Shown here: positions 7,807-15,265 of the stretch, piece by piece
How the letters are laid out: each line of letters starts with the position of its first letter
Numbering within the stretch: the first letter of the stretch is position 1
Origin: a virus
IMG/VR virus record: IMGVR_UViG_3300032284_000524
Coordinates: 1-35,385 of that record
Direction: 5' to 3' (one strand)
DNA: 35,385 nt
The notes under the pieces: generated by a model
The model's input: the letters and a program-made list of their open reading frames with translations, nothing else
What the model was told of the DNA's origin: nothing
Databases searched by the model: none
Position numbers and translations under genes: made by a program

Positions 7807-9925
7807 ACTCTGCCGTAATAATGTTACGACCCATTTCAAAGTTACCGCCTAAGTCATTAGACTCAAACTTAATACGAAGCAAACGATACTCAACACGTAA
7901 ATCAATTTTACCAGTCATATCATCAAAATAATAAGGACCAGATATTTGTGAATCAACATCATCATCGGCAAATTTACGACCTAAAATAGTCATTGACATT
8001 TTTCCAGATTGTAAGAAATTAGGTTCAAAACGTCTAATATGCATACGACGATTAATACCTTGTAGGCTATCACCACTTGGGCTACCACCAACCCAACTTA
8101 AATCACTAGTAGTAATACTAGAGTAAATAGCAAATTCACCCATATTATTAACCATGTTATATCCACTTTCATGTTGCCATAATGTATAACCGCCACTAGC
8201 AACATATGTTGGCTGACCAACGCCTACAGAAATTAAAAATACGGATGAACAGGTTACTAATGTAACACCAGGTGTACCAATTGTAGTATTAAAAATATTA
8301 ACACTGCTAGTAATTAAATAAACAGTATCACTAGGTGTGGTAGAGAATGATATATAATCGCCAGGACTAAATTTACCCGTTTGGTCGCCAGTTAAATAAA
8401 ATTGATTGTTGGTTGGCGGGTTTAATCCAGTGGGTGTAGCAATTGTTAAATTAGGGGGTGTATATTGAACGTTTAAATTCCAATCCGCCCAAATAGGGCT
8501 TGGGAACAATTCTGTCGTATAGCCACAAGAACGCTGTGAACCAACCGCTTGACCTGCGTCATACCAAATTTGGTCTTTGGTATTATAAATAATAGCATCG
8601 TTACACTCTGTTGAAGTGCCACGGGGATAGAAAAACCAAATCTCGTTATATCTTGGAATCTTAGTGGCCCATACTTTTTGACGTTGTTCATAATTAATGT
8701 TGTCAAATAAGTAGTTTACATTTTTATCGTTATCTAATACTTTTACACCACCGTTGTAAAGATAGAACCTATCAATACCCATCCAATAATAAGTCCCATC
8801 CATTTCAACAACTGCGTTGGATGATATGATAGAGATTTGGCTTGAAACAATATCGTATGACCAATAAGGTGCAGTAGTATTGCCAGATAAGAAAGACACA
8901 CGAACTAAGGAATCTGTTGCCCAAAATAATCCAGATGGTGAGTTGGTACCACCACGCATTGTCATACCTTTTACAATTTTGGATGCTGATACGTTAACTT
9001 GGTTAGCTAATGGCCCATTCCAATCATATAATGTTTGTTCTGTATAAATACTGCTAACATTGTTATTGGCTAAGAAACCAGTAGTACCATACACAAATAT
9101 AAATGGATACAAAACACAAACACCACCAGAAACTGAAATAGGCTTGTACGTTGGTTGCTGACCGGCCGTATCCGCAAGTCCCGTAAAAGTCCAGCTATTA
9201 CCGGTAGAAGGCGCCACATTACCAACCAATACTTGAGACGGTACACCGTTATCAATATTAGTTAAGTTTTTACCAGGATGAGCTAATAAACTAAGTTGTG
9301 TTGTAGTTGGGTTGAACAGCGCATCAAACTGCCAATCATTTACAAACGGACCACTTGCGGGATCCGGCGAAAATGTTGGTACATTATTTAACCAAACCGT
9401 TGTTGGTGTTCCTGAGTATGGCTGTGTTAAAGTAATTGTTGTATCTGGTGAAGAGTATACTGATGTTTGTATTGTATAATTAGACGGGCTAGTTTGACTA
9501 AAAATAACCATAGAGCCGGGTGTAAAAACCGATGTTACGTCTCCAGAAACTGTAAACGAACTACTTGAGGTAAGCATTTTAATTTTTGCAAATGTTGTGC
9601 CAGGTAATATTTCCACTGGAAACGGTCCAATACCTGTACCGAAAGATAAACCAGTTGTAAACACATCTAACTCAAATGCATTACCAGCAAAAATATAGTT
9701 AATACCTTCATATGGTACTGCAATTAATCCACGATAAATTCCACTGAAACTAGAAAACAATTGACGATAGCCACCCATTTTACGGGCGCGTTCACGCTGA
9801 AAACGACACCAAACACCATCTGTAAATTCTTCTGTTTCAAACACAGTACCATCACGTTTTATACCGGGTTTAACCGCAACGGTATAAATATAATCGTATT
9901 GTGATAAATTAGAATCACTTGCCAT
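7787..9925 (-). CDS. Tail nozzle/hub protein (P22 gp10 / T7 gp12-like), 712 aa
   Basis: Likely the nozzle or stabilisation hub that closes the portal-connector channel and carries the fibres. The N-terminus (KPGIKRDGTVFETEEFTDGVWCRFQ) and the series of beta-propeller-like blades resemble phage DNA-stabilisation and tail-tubular B proteins. Especially telling is the stretch near residues 365-460 with MDGTYYWMGIDRFYLYNGG, VWATKIPRYNEIWFFYPRG and NDAIIYNTKDQIWYDAG. Its length lies between P22 gp10 (about 470 aa) and T7 gp12 (about 790 aa). Residues 480-590 appear to be an inserted beta-rich Thr/Ser/Pro domain. It directly follows a fibre gene, sharing one base with its stop. The assignment is by remembered family pattern. 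Confidence 0.85.
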   Translation of the reverse strand: MASDSNLSQYDYIYTVAVKPGIKRDGTVFETEEFTDGVWCRFQRERARKMGGYRQLFSSFSGIYRGLIAVPYEGINYIFAGNAFELDVFTTGLSFGTGIGPFPVEILPGTTFAKIKMLTSSSSFTVSGDVTSVFTPGSMVIFSQTSPSNYTIQTSVYSSPDTTITLTQPYSGTPTTVWLNNVPTFSPDPASGPFVNDWQFDALFNPTTTQLSLLAHPGKNLTNIDNGVPSQVLVGNVAPSTGNSWTFTGLADTAGQQPTYKPISVSGGVCVLYPFIFVYGTTGFLANNNVSSIYTEQTLYDWNGPLANQVNVSASKIVKGMTMRGGTNSPSGLFWATDSLVRVSFLSGNTTAPYWSYDIVSSQISIISSNAVVEMDGTYYWMGIDRFYLYNGGVKVLDNDKNVNYLFDNINYEQRQKVWATKIPRYNEIWFFYPRGTSTECNDAIIYNTKDQIWYDAGQAVGSQRSCGYTTELFPSPIWADWNLNVQYTPPNLTIATPTGLNPPTNNQFYLTGDQTGKFSPGDYISFSTTPSDTVYLITSSVNIFNTTIGTPGVTLVTCSSVFLISVGVGQPTYVASGGYTLWQHESGYNMVNNMGEFAIYSSITTSDLSWVGGSPSGDSLQGINRRMHIRRFEPNFLQSGKMSMTILGRKFADDDVDSQISGPYYFDDMTGKIDLRVEYRLLRIKFESNDLGGNFEMGRNIITAEYGDERP

Positions 9926-11184
9926 TAAAATGTTCCGCCAGCAATCGATCCAGCAACAATTCTAGCTGGAGTTGTTAACAGAGGTTGTAGTGTATTAGTA
10001 TTATCTAGAGTTAACATTGCGATTGAGTTTGCACTAAAACCTAAGATATTTAAACCTGATAAATACATACCAGTGTGTAAATCGTTGGTAAAAGAGTATG
10101 CTGGAGCACCAGCGTTTCCGTTGTTAGCACGGAATGTATTCGTTGTTGATTGTGTTAAAGTATATAGGTTTGTACCATCGCTCAATACCGTAACAATATT
10201 ACCAGTGGATATAGACAAAGGTGTTTGTGAACTGCCTTGAACTTTAAATGTAATGTTATAACCAGCTTGGTTTGTATTGTTTACTAAAACATAAATCTGT
10301 GTAATCGGAGGTAATGTAACAGCCAAGTCAACGGTTCTTGTACCAGACTGTGCCACATAAGTTTGAATAATTGGAGCGTAAGCAACTAAGTTGAGTGTAT
10401 TTAAAACAATCGCATCAACATCATAAGTTGCTGAAGTAAATGTTACATTTGATGCAGCCACCCACCCAACTGTAACAAAGTTATTAGTAGATGAATCAAA
10501 AATAATAAATCCAGAGTCACCTGGGTTTGTAGTAATTGTACTAGTACCATTAATTAATGCGGGGCTTGTTGGTGTAATTGCCAACGCACCAGTTCCATTA
10601 TTTCTAAAGCCAATAAACCACCCAGTAGACAGTGTTCCTATTGCTGGTAATGTAAATGTGCCAGCACCATTATTCCAAACAAACGTGGAAGCACGACTTG
10701 AATTATTAATAACAGGCGATGTAGTTACATTAACAAGGTTTTGTGTTGTAGCTAATTGACCATTTACTGTGGTTAATCCTGCGCCAGCCAATGTGGCAGC
10801 GTCTGCAAAAGATGTGCCAACACCAAACGCAACGTTGCCCCAAGTACCAGCGGTTGTTGTATTATCTGTTAAATAAAAATAAACTGCTTTACCAATGTCA
10901 ATAGTTACAGAGGCGCCACCAATTGCATCAGTAATAACAAAAGGATTAGCACCAAGGTTACGAAACAAAATATCAGTTCCGAGTGATCCTTGAGTAGCAT
11001 CTGGTAACGCAATTTGAAGATTAGTAGTTGTAGCAATACAATCTGTAATGCGTGATGCTGGGACTTGAGTTGGGTTAACAACTTGAGGCCAGTAAAGTGT
11101 TTGATTAGTGCCAAAGGATAGGAAATAATATGATACATCCGTTGGTTGGACAACCGTCCCAGTAAATGGCGATGTAAAAGTCAT
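9925..11184 (-). CDS. Tail fibre protein, 419 aa
   Basis: A beta-rich, Thr/Asn/Gly-rich protein with few charged residues, typical of phage fibres. Residues 1-110 are likely a globular virion-attachment or beta-sandwich domain, and 110-330 contains repeated short beta strands. Near residues 355-400 it has APAYSFTNDLHTGMY followed by LGFSANSIAMLTLDN. This matches the widespread fibre signature PxYSFxxDxxTGMYxxxxxxLGFS found just before C-terminal chaperone or knob domains. No S74-type autoproteolytic chaperone follows, because the protein ends about 20 residues later. It sits between the connector and nozzle genes, so it may attach at the nozzle. Receptor specificity cannot be read from the sequence. 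Confidence 0.82.
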   Translation of the reverse strand: MTFTSPFTGTVVQPTDVSYYFLSFGTNQTLYWPQVVNPTQVPASRITDCIATTTNLQIALPDATQGSLGTDILFRNLGANPFVITDAIGGASVTIDIGKAVYFYLTDNTTTAGTWGNVAFGVGTSFADAATLAGAGLTTVNGQLATTQNLVNVTTSPVINNSSRASTFVWNNGAGTFTLPAIGTLSTGWFIGFRNNGTGALAITPTSPALINGTSTITTNPGDSGFIIFDSSTNNFVTVGWVAASNVTFTSATYDVDAIVLNTLNLVAYAPIIQTYVAQSGTRTVDLAVTLPPITQIYVLVNNTNQAGYNITFKVQGSSQTPLSISTGNIVTVLSDGTNLYTLTQSTTNTFRANNGNAGAPAYSFTNDLHTGMYLSGLNILGFSANSIAMLTLDNTNTLQPLLTTPARIVAGSIAGGTF

Positions 11185-11187
11185 GTA

Positions 11188-11808
11188 TTAAGGTTCCTGA
11201 ATTGTAGTATTGCGGTCGATACGACGTGAATTGTCTTCTTTTTTAAGCGCCGCTAATGAATCTGTGTAGTATTGTTTCCAAATAGGTAGTTTATCCAAGG
11301 CTTTTAGGTATCCTTGTGCTTGCAATAATGCACCAAATAACATGGCTTGCGGGCATTCACGGGTAAATAAGTTTTGTTGGTTCTGTGAATCCAATGGTTG
11401 AATCTCACTATAATAAATGATTTCTACGGGATATGTTGCATCTGGTAAAGGGGCGAAATTCCAGTTATTATAGTCATACTCAGCATAATACGTGGGTATT
11501 CCAGGACTTGATTGAGATTGATATTGTGATACATAATCTTGACTTCTGATTAGCATTGGAATGCCATTGGTCTTCATAGAAACAGTTTTACGCCAACGAG
11601 CAGGTTTAGCCAATACAGATTGATTAGCTGCAATGTTTGTTTCCACTACCGTTAATTGTAATAGTGTCTTTAATTCCGCGGCAATTGCTGACTCAGCCAA
11701 CCCAATAAGGTTTGGAATTTGAGCTATAAATTGAGCATCATCACGTTCCATATAGTTGATAATATCAGTTACAAGGTTATCGTAGGTCATTACATAGGCA
11801 CTAGTCAT
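11188..11808 (-). CDS. Head-tail adaptor / tail-tubular A-like protein, 206 aa
   Basis: Probably a ring protein that attaches under the portal. The N-terminus (YDNLVTDIINYMERDDAQFIAQIPNLI, then LAESAIAAELKTL) is the helical start common to adaptor proteins of the P22 gp4 and T7 gp11 type. An aromatic, beta-rich middle follows (AEYDYNNWNFAPLPDATYPVEIIYY), then a helix ending LPIWKQYYTDSLAALKKEDNSRR. The length matches T7 gp11 (196 aa). The ATG overlaps the stop of the 354-aa gene by four bases, so the two are coupled. The pairing with a 712-aa nozzle gene fits the gp11/gp12 pair of T7-like phages. The family is assigned by pattern and context. Confidence 0.82.
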   Translation of the reverse strand: MTSAYVMTYDNLVTDIINYMERDDAQFIAQIPNLIGLAESAIAAELKTLLQLTVVETNIAANQSVLAKPARWRKTVSMKTNGIPMLIRSQDYVSQYQSQSSPGIPTYYAEYDYNNWNFAPLPDATYPVEIIYYSEIQPLDSQNQQNLFTRECPQAMLFGALLQAQGYLKALDKLPIWKQYYTDSLAALKKEDNSRRIDRNTTIQEP

Positions 11809-12869
11809 CGTGTGTAGTAACTTATATTAGGTTGGAAATAAATAGGAGACTTATCACGGTCTTCTTCACTGGCTTGCATAAACGCTCTTTGTGCTTGTGC
11901 TTCTAAGTATTGAATACGTGTCATATCAACATCAGGTAGTTGCATCGAAACACTATGAGACAATTGTTTTTGAATACAATTAACCCAACGATCTGGTATA
12001 TAGATTTCATTTGTCAAAGAACCAACGTCTTGCATTTGAACTTCTACAAGCAATTGGAACATCTGGAAATCATTGTTAGGTACTGGCCACAAATACATTG
12101 ATGGTTCAATTTGACGGTCAAACCAGTACTGCAAAGAGCGTTGGCTTGGGAATTGTTTGTTTGGAAGATTCCAATAGTCATCACGATTTAATCGTGCAAG
12201 TGGAATAACTTGTTGGCTTGTTGAAAATACAATTTGACGAACTGAAAATGTTGAAGCAACAGTTTCGCGCAAACGATAATACTGATAAGGTGGCGTAGTA
12301 GAAATATTATAATATTGCCATTGCTTATCTGACATAGTAATAGTTGGAAATGTTTGAACAGTAGTCCAAGCAATTCCATCATTACTTACTTCAAATGCAA
12401 GATTGTATGTTACTGAACCAGCGGGTGCGTACGCATTCCAACCAACGTAATACACTGGTAGTGCTGGATTATATTGTAGCCCAAGATAATTTTCACCAAT
12501 AGTAGACGTAGCATGGGTTTGTAAATTTAAATCAAAAGCTGCAGGTGAACTAGGATTATCAACTGGCAAGTACAAAGATGCTTGGTTATTAATAACGTAA
12601 ACCCAATTTGCCTCACGAACGTCAATCGTAGTTTTAGGAAGAACCAATTGTTGTTGTGCATTTAAAGCACCGTATAATTGGTTTTCTAAAAGCCATAAAT
12701 TAACACCGAGATTAGACAAATTTTGCAGATTATAAAATAAAGCCTGCTTACTAGCATTAACCAGTTCGGGTGTCATTTCTTCTGCTGTTTTACCAGCATC
12801 ACGAAATGCGTATGAAATTAACTGGTCAACGTTTACTGTTGTCTGACCCGTGGTGTTACTATAAGCCAT
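11805..12869 (-). CDS. Connector (gp4-like) protein with discoidin-like insert, 354 aa
   Basis: The N-terminal helices (VDQLISYAFRDAGKTAEEMTPE, then ASKQALFYNLQNLSN) and the C-terminal part (NEIYIPDRWVNCIQKQLSHSVSMQLPDV, ending SEEDRDKSPIYFQP) look like a podovirus head-tail connector of the gp4-like group. Between them, roughly residues 105-220, lies a separate beta-sandwich segment. Its pattern (YNLAFEVSNDGIAWTTVQTF, KQWQYYNIS, PYQYYRLRE) resembles F5/8-type discoidin or galactose-binding-like domains. The insert could bind glycans or decorate the connector. The protein is much longer than P22 gp4 (166 aa), which the insert explains. The start is an ATG directly following the stop of the small basic gene. 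Confidence 0.8.
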   Translation of the reverse strand: MAYSNTTGQTTVNVDQLISYAFRDAGKTAEEMTPELVNASKQALFYNLQNLSNLGVNLWLLENQLYGALNAQQQLVLPKTTIDVREANWVYVINNQASLYLPVDNPSSPAAFDLNLQTHATSTIGENYLGLQYNPALPVYYVGWNAYAPAGSVTYNLAFEVSNDGIAWTTVQTFPTITMSDKQWQYYNISTTPPYQYYRLRETVASTFSVRQIVFSTSQQVIPLARLNRDDYWNLPNKQFPSQRSLQYWFDRQIEPSMYLWPVPNNDFQMFQLLVEVQMQDVGSLTNEIYIPDRWVNCIQKQLSHSVSMQLPDVDMTRIQYLEAQAQRAFMQASEEDRDKSPIYFQPNISYYTR

Positions 12870-13037
12870 TTATCGTCCTCTACCAGAAGCTCTTTTATTT
12901 ACTTTATTAGGTAATTTATTTGATGCTGGACCAGCCTTTACAAACTCTTTACCAACCTTTTTAGGTATGCCGAGCGTAGATTTACCTTCCGCTGCGGCAT
13001 ACATTGCACCTTGTTGAGCTTTAGATTTGTATGGCAT
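12870..13037 (-). CDS. Small basic protein, 55 aa
   Basis: The real start is the ATG at 13037, one base after the stop of the 255-aa gene. A longer in-frame extension upstream is only a shadow of that gene. The sequence begins [20 protein letters not shown] and is very Lys/Gly/Ala-rich, ending KRASGRGR. Short proteins starting with PYKSKAQxxxMxAA are common next to structural genes in phages of aquatic bacteria. I know no experimentally established function. The strong positive charge suggests nucleic-acid or capsid-interior contact, for example as a minor internal component. It stays in the connector operon, ending exactly at the next ATG. Confidence 0.8.
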   Translation of the reverse strand: MPYKSKAQQGAMYAAAEGKSTLGIPKKVGKEFVKAGPASNKLPNKVNKRASGRGR

Positions 13038-13038
13038 A

Positions 13039-13806
13039 TTAGCAAGCCTTTTTAACTTTACCACCACGTTTTTGAGCTGGCATATTAGTTGCATTACCCA
13101 TTGTATCAACGGGAGGCATAGGTTGACCAGTGGGAGCTGCTGGAGCTGATGGAGCACCAGCGTTTAAACCCGCCAATCCCATTGCCATACTTTCTCCAGG
13201 ACCCATTGATTTGCCTGCTGCTTGTTCTAATTGTTTAGCTTTTAAGTATTTAGCCATTGATAATTTAGCAGCTTCATTTTGCTCAGGAGTTCCCATTACT
13301 CTATTTTTTATTCGAGTTCCTAAATCACCAGCCGCTTGACCTATGCTACTTAGGACACCACCACCTTCATCATACTTTTTTATTTTGCCACCTTTTTTAT
13401 ATTTATTAGGCATTTCTTCAACACCAGATTTAGCATCTGCTTTTCCTGGTTTAATATCTTTAGTTTTTTTAATTCTGTCTAAATCGCCAGATGCTTTTTT
13501 AGCTCCATAAACATTTTCAACGTTACCGCCAGATTTATATTTACGAACGATAGCATTTTCTTTTTTAGAACGACCACCTTTTTTCAGTTTAATTTCTGTA
13601 GGCTCTTTGTCATGCTCAGATTCGTCATGTTGTTTAAAAGCTTTTTTAATAAGCTTTTTGTCTTGAGCCAAATCTTCACCCATTTCTTCTGATTCAGCGT
13701 GACCGCCTGCTTTCATGGCTTTTCCGCCACCGCAGTAGTCTTCTGATTTAGCGTGTCCACCTGTTTTAAAGTGTGCCATTTTTGGTAGTGTCTTAAATCC
13801 GTCCAT
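13039..13806 (-). CDS. Lys/Gly-rich virion-associated protein with GG motifs, 255 aa
   Basis: First gene after promoter copy 4, with a good ribosome binding site (GAGGAAA) eight bases before the ATG. The protein is highly charged and probably largely disordered. It contains a series of short motifs of the form aromatic/Lys-x-x-GG: FKTGG, MKAGG, LKKGG, YKSGG, YKKGG, YDEGGG and KRGG, spread from residue 13 to the end. A helical Ala/Met-rich part covers 145-215, and a Pro-rich stretch lies around 220-240. I recognise no enzyme domain. Similar GG motifs occur in the large virion proteins downstream, which suggests a shared assembly or processing feature. The role is unknown; it is likely structural because of its operon. 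Confidence 0.8.
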   Translation of the reverse strand: MDGFKTLPKMAHFKTGGHAKSEDYCGGGKAMKAGGHAESEEMGEDLAQDKKLIKKAFKQHDESEHDKEPTEIKLKKGGRSKKENAIVRKYKSGGNVENVYGAKKASGDLDRIKKTKDIKPGKADAKSGVEEMPNKYKKGGKIKKYDEGGGVLSSIGQAAGDLGTRIKNRVMGTPEQNEAAKLSMAKYLKAKQLEQAAGKSMGPGESMAMGLAGLNAGAPSAPAAPTGQPMPPVDTMGNATNMPAQKRGGKVKKAC

Positions 13807-13850
13807 TTTATTTCCTCGAGGTTAAATTAGTTAAGAGAGTGATCAGCTCC

Positions 13851-13891
13851 TAATACTACTTATGCAACAAATACGTTAAAAATGCCCTAAA
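13851..13891 (-). promoter_or_regulatory. Phage late promoter element, copy 4
   Basis: On the minus strand it is TTTAGGGCA, 15 bp, then TTGCATAAGTAGTATTA. The TAG of the endolysin gene is inside the upstream box. The downstream box ends 44 bases before the 255-aa gene. It should start the connector/nozzle block. Confidence 0.8.
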
Positions 13892-14402
13892 TATCAGTCA
13901 AAAACAGTTCTTTTTCTTTTCTTCGGCGATTTGTAAGTTCTGGCGGGTGTACCCAATCCATAAAATATTGACCCGCTAATTTGTACTGCCCTGCATTAAG
14001 TGCTTTTACCAACCTAGACGTTTTAAACCCATTGGGTCCAATATTGAAGCAAAGGCTGTACAAAGCATCGTATTGGTTCTGGGTAAGGGGTACACTCACA
14101 GAACTCGTAACGGCCTCGTCACACCAGCTTAAATCGTGTCTAAGGAGCTCGTGTACCTCTTTGTCTGTCAGTTCGGTAGTGATTAGGTGTGGCTCATCTG
14201 GTTTTATAAGATGGCCAACGCCAATTGTCCACAAGCCACGCGAATCTTTGTAGGCCTTGTTGCGCTTACCTTCTAAATTAACAATAAGGTTTAGGGTTGA
14301 TTCTGCAATAGCCATAATTTTATTCTCTATAATAATGGGAGTTTTGGGAAATAAAAATACAAATAGGCACAACCACGCCACTAAAAATGCTTTTCTATTC
14401 AT
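13887..14402 (-). CDS. Endolysin, T4-type lysozyme (GH24) with N-terminal hydrophobic segment
   Basis: Cleaves the peptidoglycan glycan backbone for host lysis. The catalytic triad of the T4 lysozyme family is intact with exact family spacing: Glu44 in NLEGKRNKAY, Asp53 in YKDSRG and Thr59 in WTIGVGH. Residues 5-19 (AFLVAWLCLFVFLFP) form a hydrophobic N-terminal segment, either a signal-anchor-release (SAR) segment or a cleaved signal peptide. A second in-frame ATG at residue 30 would give a 142-aa soluble enzyme that relies on a holin, so two forms are possible. The long start overlaps the Rz stop as ATGA, which favours coupled translation from it. The TAG stop lies inside promoter copy 4. 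It is the last gene of a 12-kb block. Confidence 0.93.
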   Translation of the reverse strand: MNRKAFLVAWLCLFVFLFPKTPIIIENKIMAIAESTLNLIVNLEGKRNKAYKDSRGLWTIGVGHLIKPDEPHLITTELTDKEVHELLRHDLSWCDEAVTSSVSVPLTQNQYDALYSLCFNIGPNGFKTSRLVKALNAGQYKLAGQYFMDWVHPPELTNRRRKEKELFLTDI

Positions 14403-14809
14403 TTACTCAGTGCGTCGTACTGTTCGTAGCAGGCTTGGAGGTTTGATCTGAGCACGTCTGCTCTGGCAGCTTCCCGTTCAAGAAACTCTGCATCCTCGGC
14501 AGAAAGGGACAACCCAGTTCCACTTTGTCCATTTGCGGAGTCCTCGGCACGACTGGGGCGCTTGCGCAACTGGCTAACAGCATCAAGCAACTGATTGTTG
14601 ATATCATTAATTTGAGCATCTTTTTCTTTCCTTATTTGGTCTGCGGCGGCTTGGTGTTCGTTTTCAAGTTCTTGAATCTTTGCTTGTTGTATTTCCTTAT
14701 ATCTCTCAAAACGAGCAGACTCAAAACTGTATCCAGCGTAACAACAAACAAGTAACAATAGAATAATAAGTCCAATTTTAACATAGGTAAGGATGGGTAA
14801 AGGAAACAT
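14399..14809 (-). CDS. Rz: Inner-membrane spanin (Rz-like), 136 aa
   Basis: The protein has an N-terminal membrane anchor (residues about 9-27, VKIGLIILLLLVCCYAGYSF). A long charged, periplasmic coiled coil follows (about 32-80, RYKEIQQAKIQELENEHQAA and onward), as in lambda-type Rz. With the outer-membrane lipoprotein encoded inside it, it would bridge and fuse the two membranes in the last step of lysis. The ATG overlaps the stop of the 73-aa gene (TAATG), and the stop overlaps the endolysin start (ATGA). The gene order puts the spanin before the lysozyme, the reverse of lambda. No sequence identity to lambda Rz is claimed; the call rests on topology, coiled coil and the nested partner. Confidence 0.88.
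   Translation of the reverse strand: MFPLPILTYVKIGLIILLLLVCCYAGYSFESARFERYKEIQQAKIQELENEHQAAADQIRKEKDAQINDINNQLLDAVSQLRKRPSRAEDSANGQSGTGLSLSAEDAEFLEREAARADVLRSNLQACYEQYDALSK
14407..14619 (-). CDS. Rz1: Outer-membrane spanin lipoprotein (Rz1-like), nested in Rz
   Basis: A 70-aa frame lies wholly inside the Rz-like gene in another reading frame. It has a lipoprotein signal peptide with hydrophobic core and lipobox LLAS-Cys (Cys18 of MLKLMISTISCLMLLASC). Processing would leave a 53-residue lipoprotein starting CASAPVVPRTPQ, rich in Pro, Ser and Thr, as in Rz1 proteins. It should sit in the outer membrane and bind the C-terminus of the Rz-like protein across the periplasm. Fully nested Rz1 genes are known from lambda and relatives. 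The combination of lipobox, length and location makes this more than a chance frame. It implies a host with an outer membrane. Confidence 0.85.
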   Translation of the reverse strand: MLKLMISTISCLMLLASCASAPVVPRTPQMDKVELGCPFLPRMQSFLNGKLPEQTCSDQTSKPATNSTTH

Positions 14810-15030
14810 TATTGTGGCTCCGTATCCTTTTTCATCATAGTAGCCGCACCGCCCGAGCCAGAAATAATCCCGAGTGCTTCAGCAAGTTCTCGAAGACTAA
14901 TTTGTGCTACAGACACTTCGTATGCGGCCAAAACTAGAACCGCAATGGTACTAATAAACCAAGTAAACCTAGCAATATCATAAGTTTGGTTATCTTTTCC
15001 AGTTAGTAATTGTTTTAAAAATTCTTTCAT
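14809..15030 (-). CDS. Putative holin, 73 aa
   Basis: A small membrane protein of the lysis cassette. Residues about 20-40 (IARFTWFISTIAVLVLAAYEV) form a clear transmembrane segment. A second, weaker apolar segment (about 46-65, LRELAEALGIISGSGGAATMM) ends in the charged tail KKDTEPQ. The pattern of an amphipathic start, TM helix, Gly/Ala-rich weak helix and charged end is seen in phage proteins annotated as holins. It overlaps both neighbours (ATGA with the 76-aa gene, TAATG with Rz), so the lysis proteins are made together. The holin role is inferred from size, topology and position. The adjacent 76-aa membrane protein could be the holin or an antiholin instead. Confidence 0.75.
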   Translation of the reverse strand: MKEFLKQLLTGKDNQTYDIARFTWFISTIAVLVLAAYEVSVAQISLRELAEALGIISGSGGAATMMKKDTEPQ

Positions 15031-15257
15031 TTTCGTATTTGATCCAGTTTATCTTCTACACGATGAATAGCTTTTAAAACTTCCTCCCAACGATCTGAAA
15101 AGTCATCTTTGTGTACATAATTTTCAGCCAAATGTGTTCTAAGGTCGTGAAGGTCAATTTTAAGTGTCTGAACTGCTGTCCATAATTCTTTTAAAAACCA
15201 ACCGATTGCTACAAAAACAAGCGGTAATGCCATGTTAAAAAACGACTGAAGATCCAT
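15027..15257 (-). CDS. Small membrane protein with coiled coil, 76 aa (lysis-associated)
   Basis: I choose the ATG at 15257 (MDLQSFFNMALPL), preceded by a GAGAA ribosome site, over an upstream TTG that would overlap the fibre stop. Residues about 8-26 form one transmembrane helix (NMALPLVFVAIGWFLKELW). A charged coiled coil runs to the end (LKIDLHDLRTHLAENYVHKDDF and RWEEVLKAIHRVEDKLDQIRK). This layout recalls phage XhlA-type or accessory lysis membrane proteins, though with reversed order of helix and coil. It overlaps the putative holin gene by four bases. A role in lysis timing, or as a second holin component, is an inference from position. Confidence 0.75.
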   Translation of the reverse strand: MDLQSFFNMALPLVFVAIGWFLKELWTAVQTLKIDLHDLRTHLAENYVHKDDFSDRWEEVLKAIHRVEDKLDQIRK

Positions 15258-15265
15258 AAGTGTTC

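Noticed and set aside
13038-13157. N-terminal extension of the small basic protein to 95 residues.
   Set aside because: The first 40 residues overlap the 255-aa gene in another frame and look like shadow translation. The ATG at 13037 starts a familiar sequence.
13851-13867. Plus-strand reading of the promoter element (TAATACTACTTATGCAA) looks like a T7 RNA polymerase promoter start (TAATACGACTCACTATA).
   Set aside because: Similarity is limited to the first bases, the initiating GGG is missing, and plus-strand transcription would run antisense to every gene. Position relative to genes fits minus-strand use.
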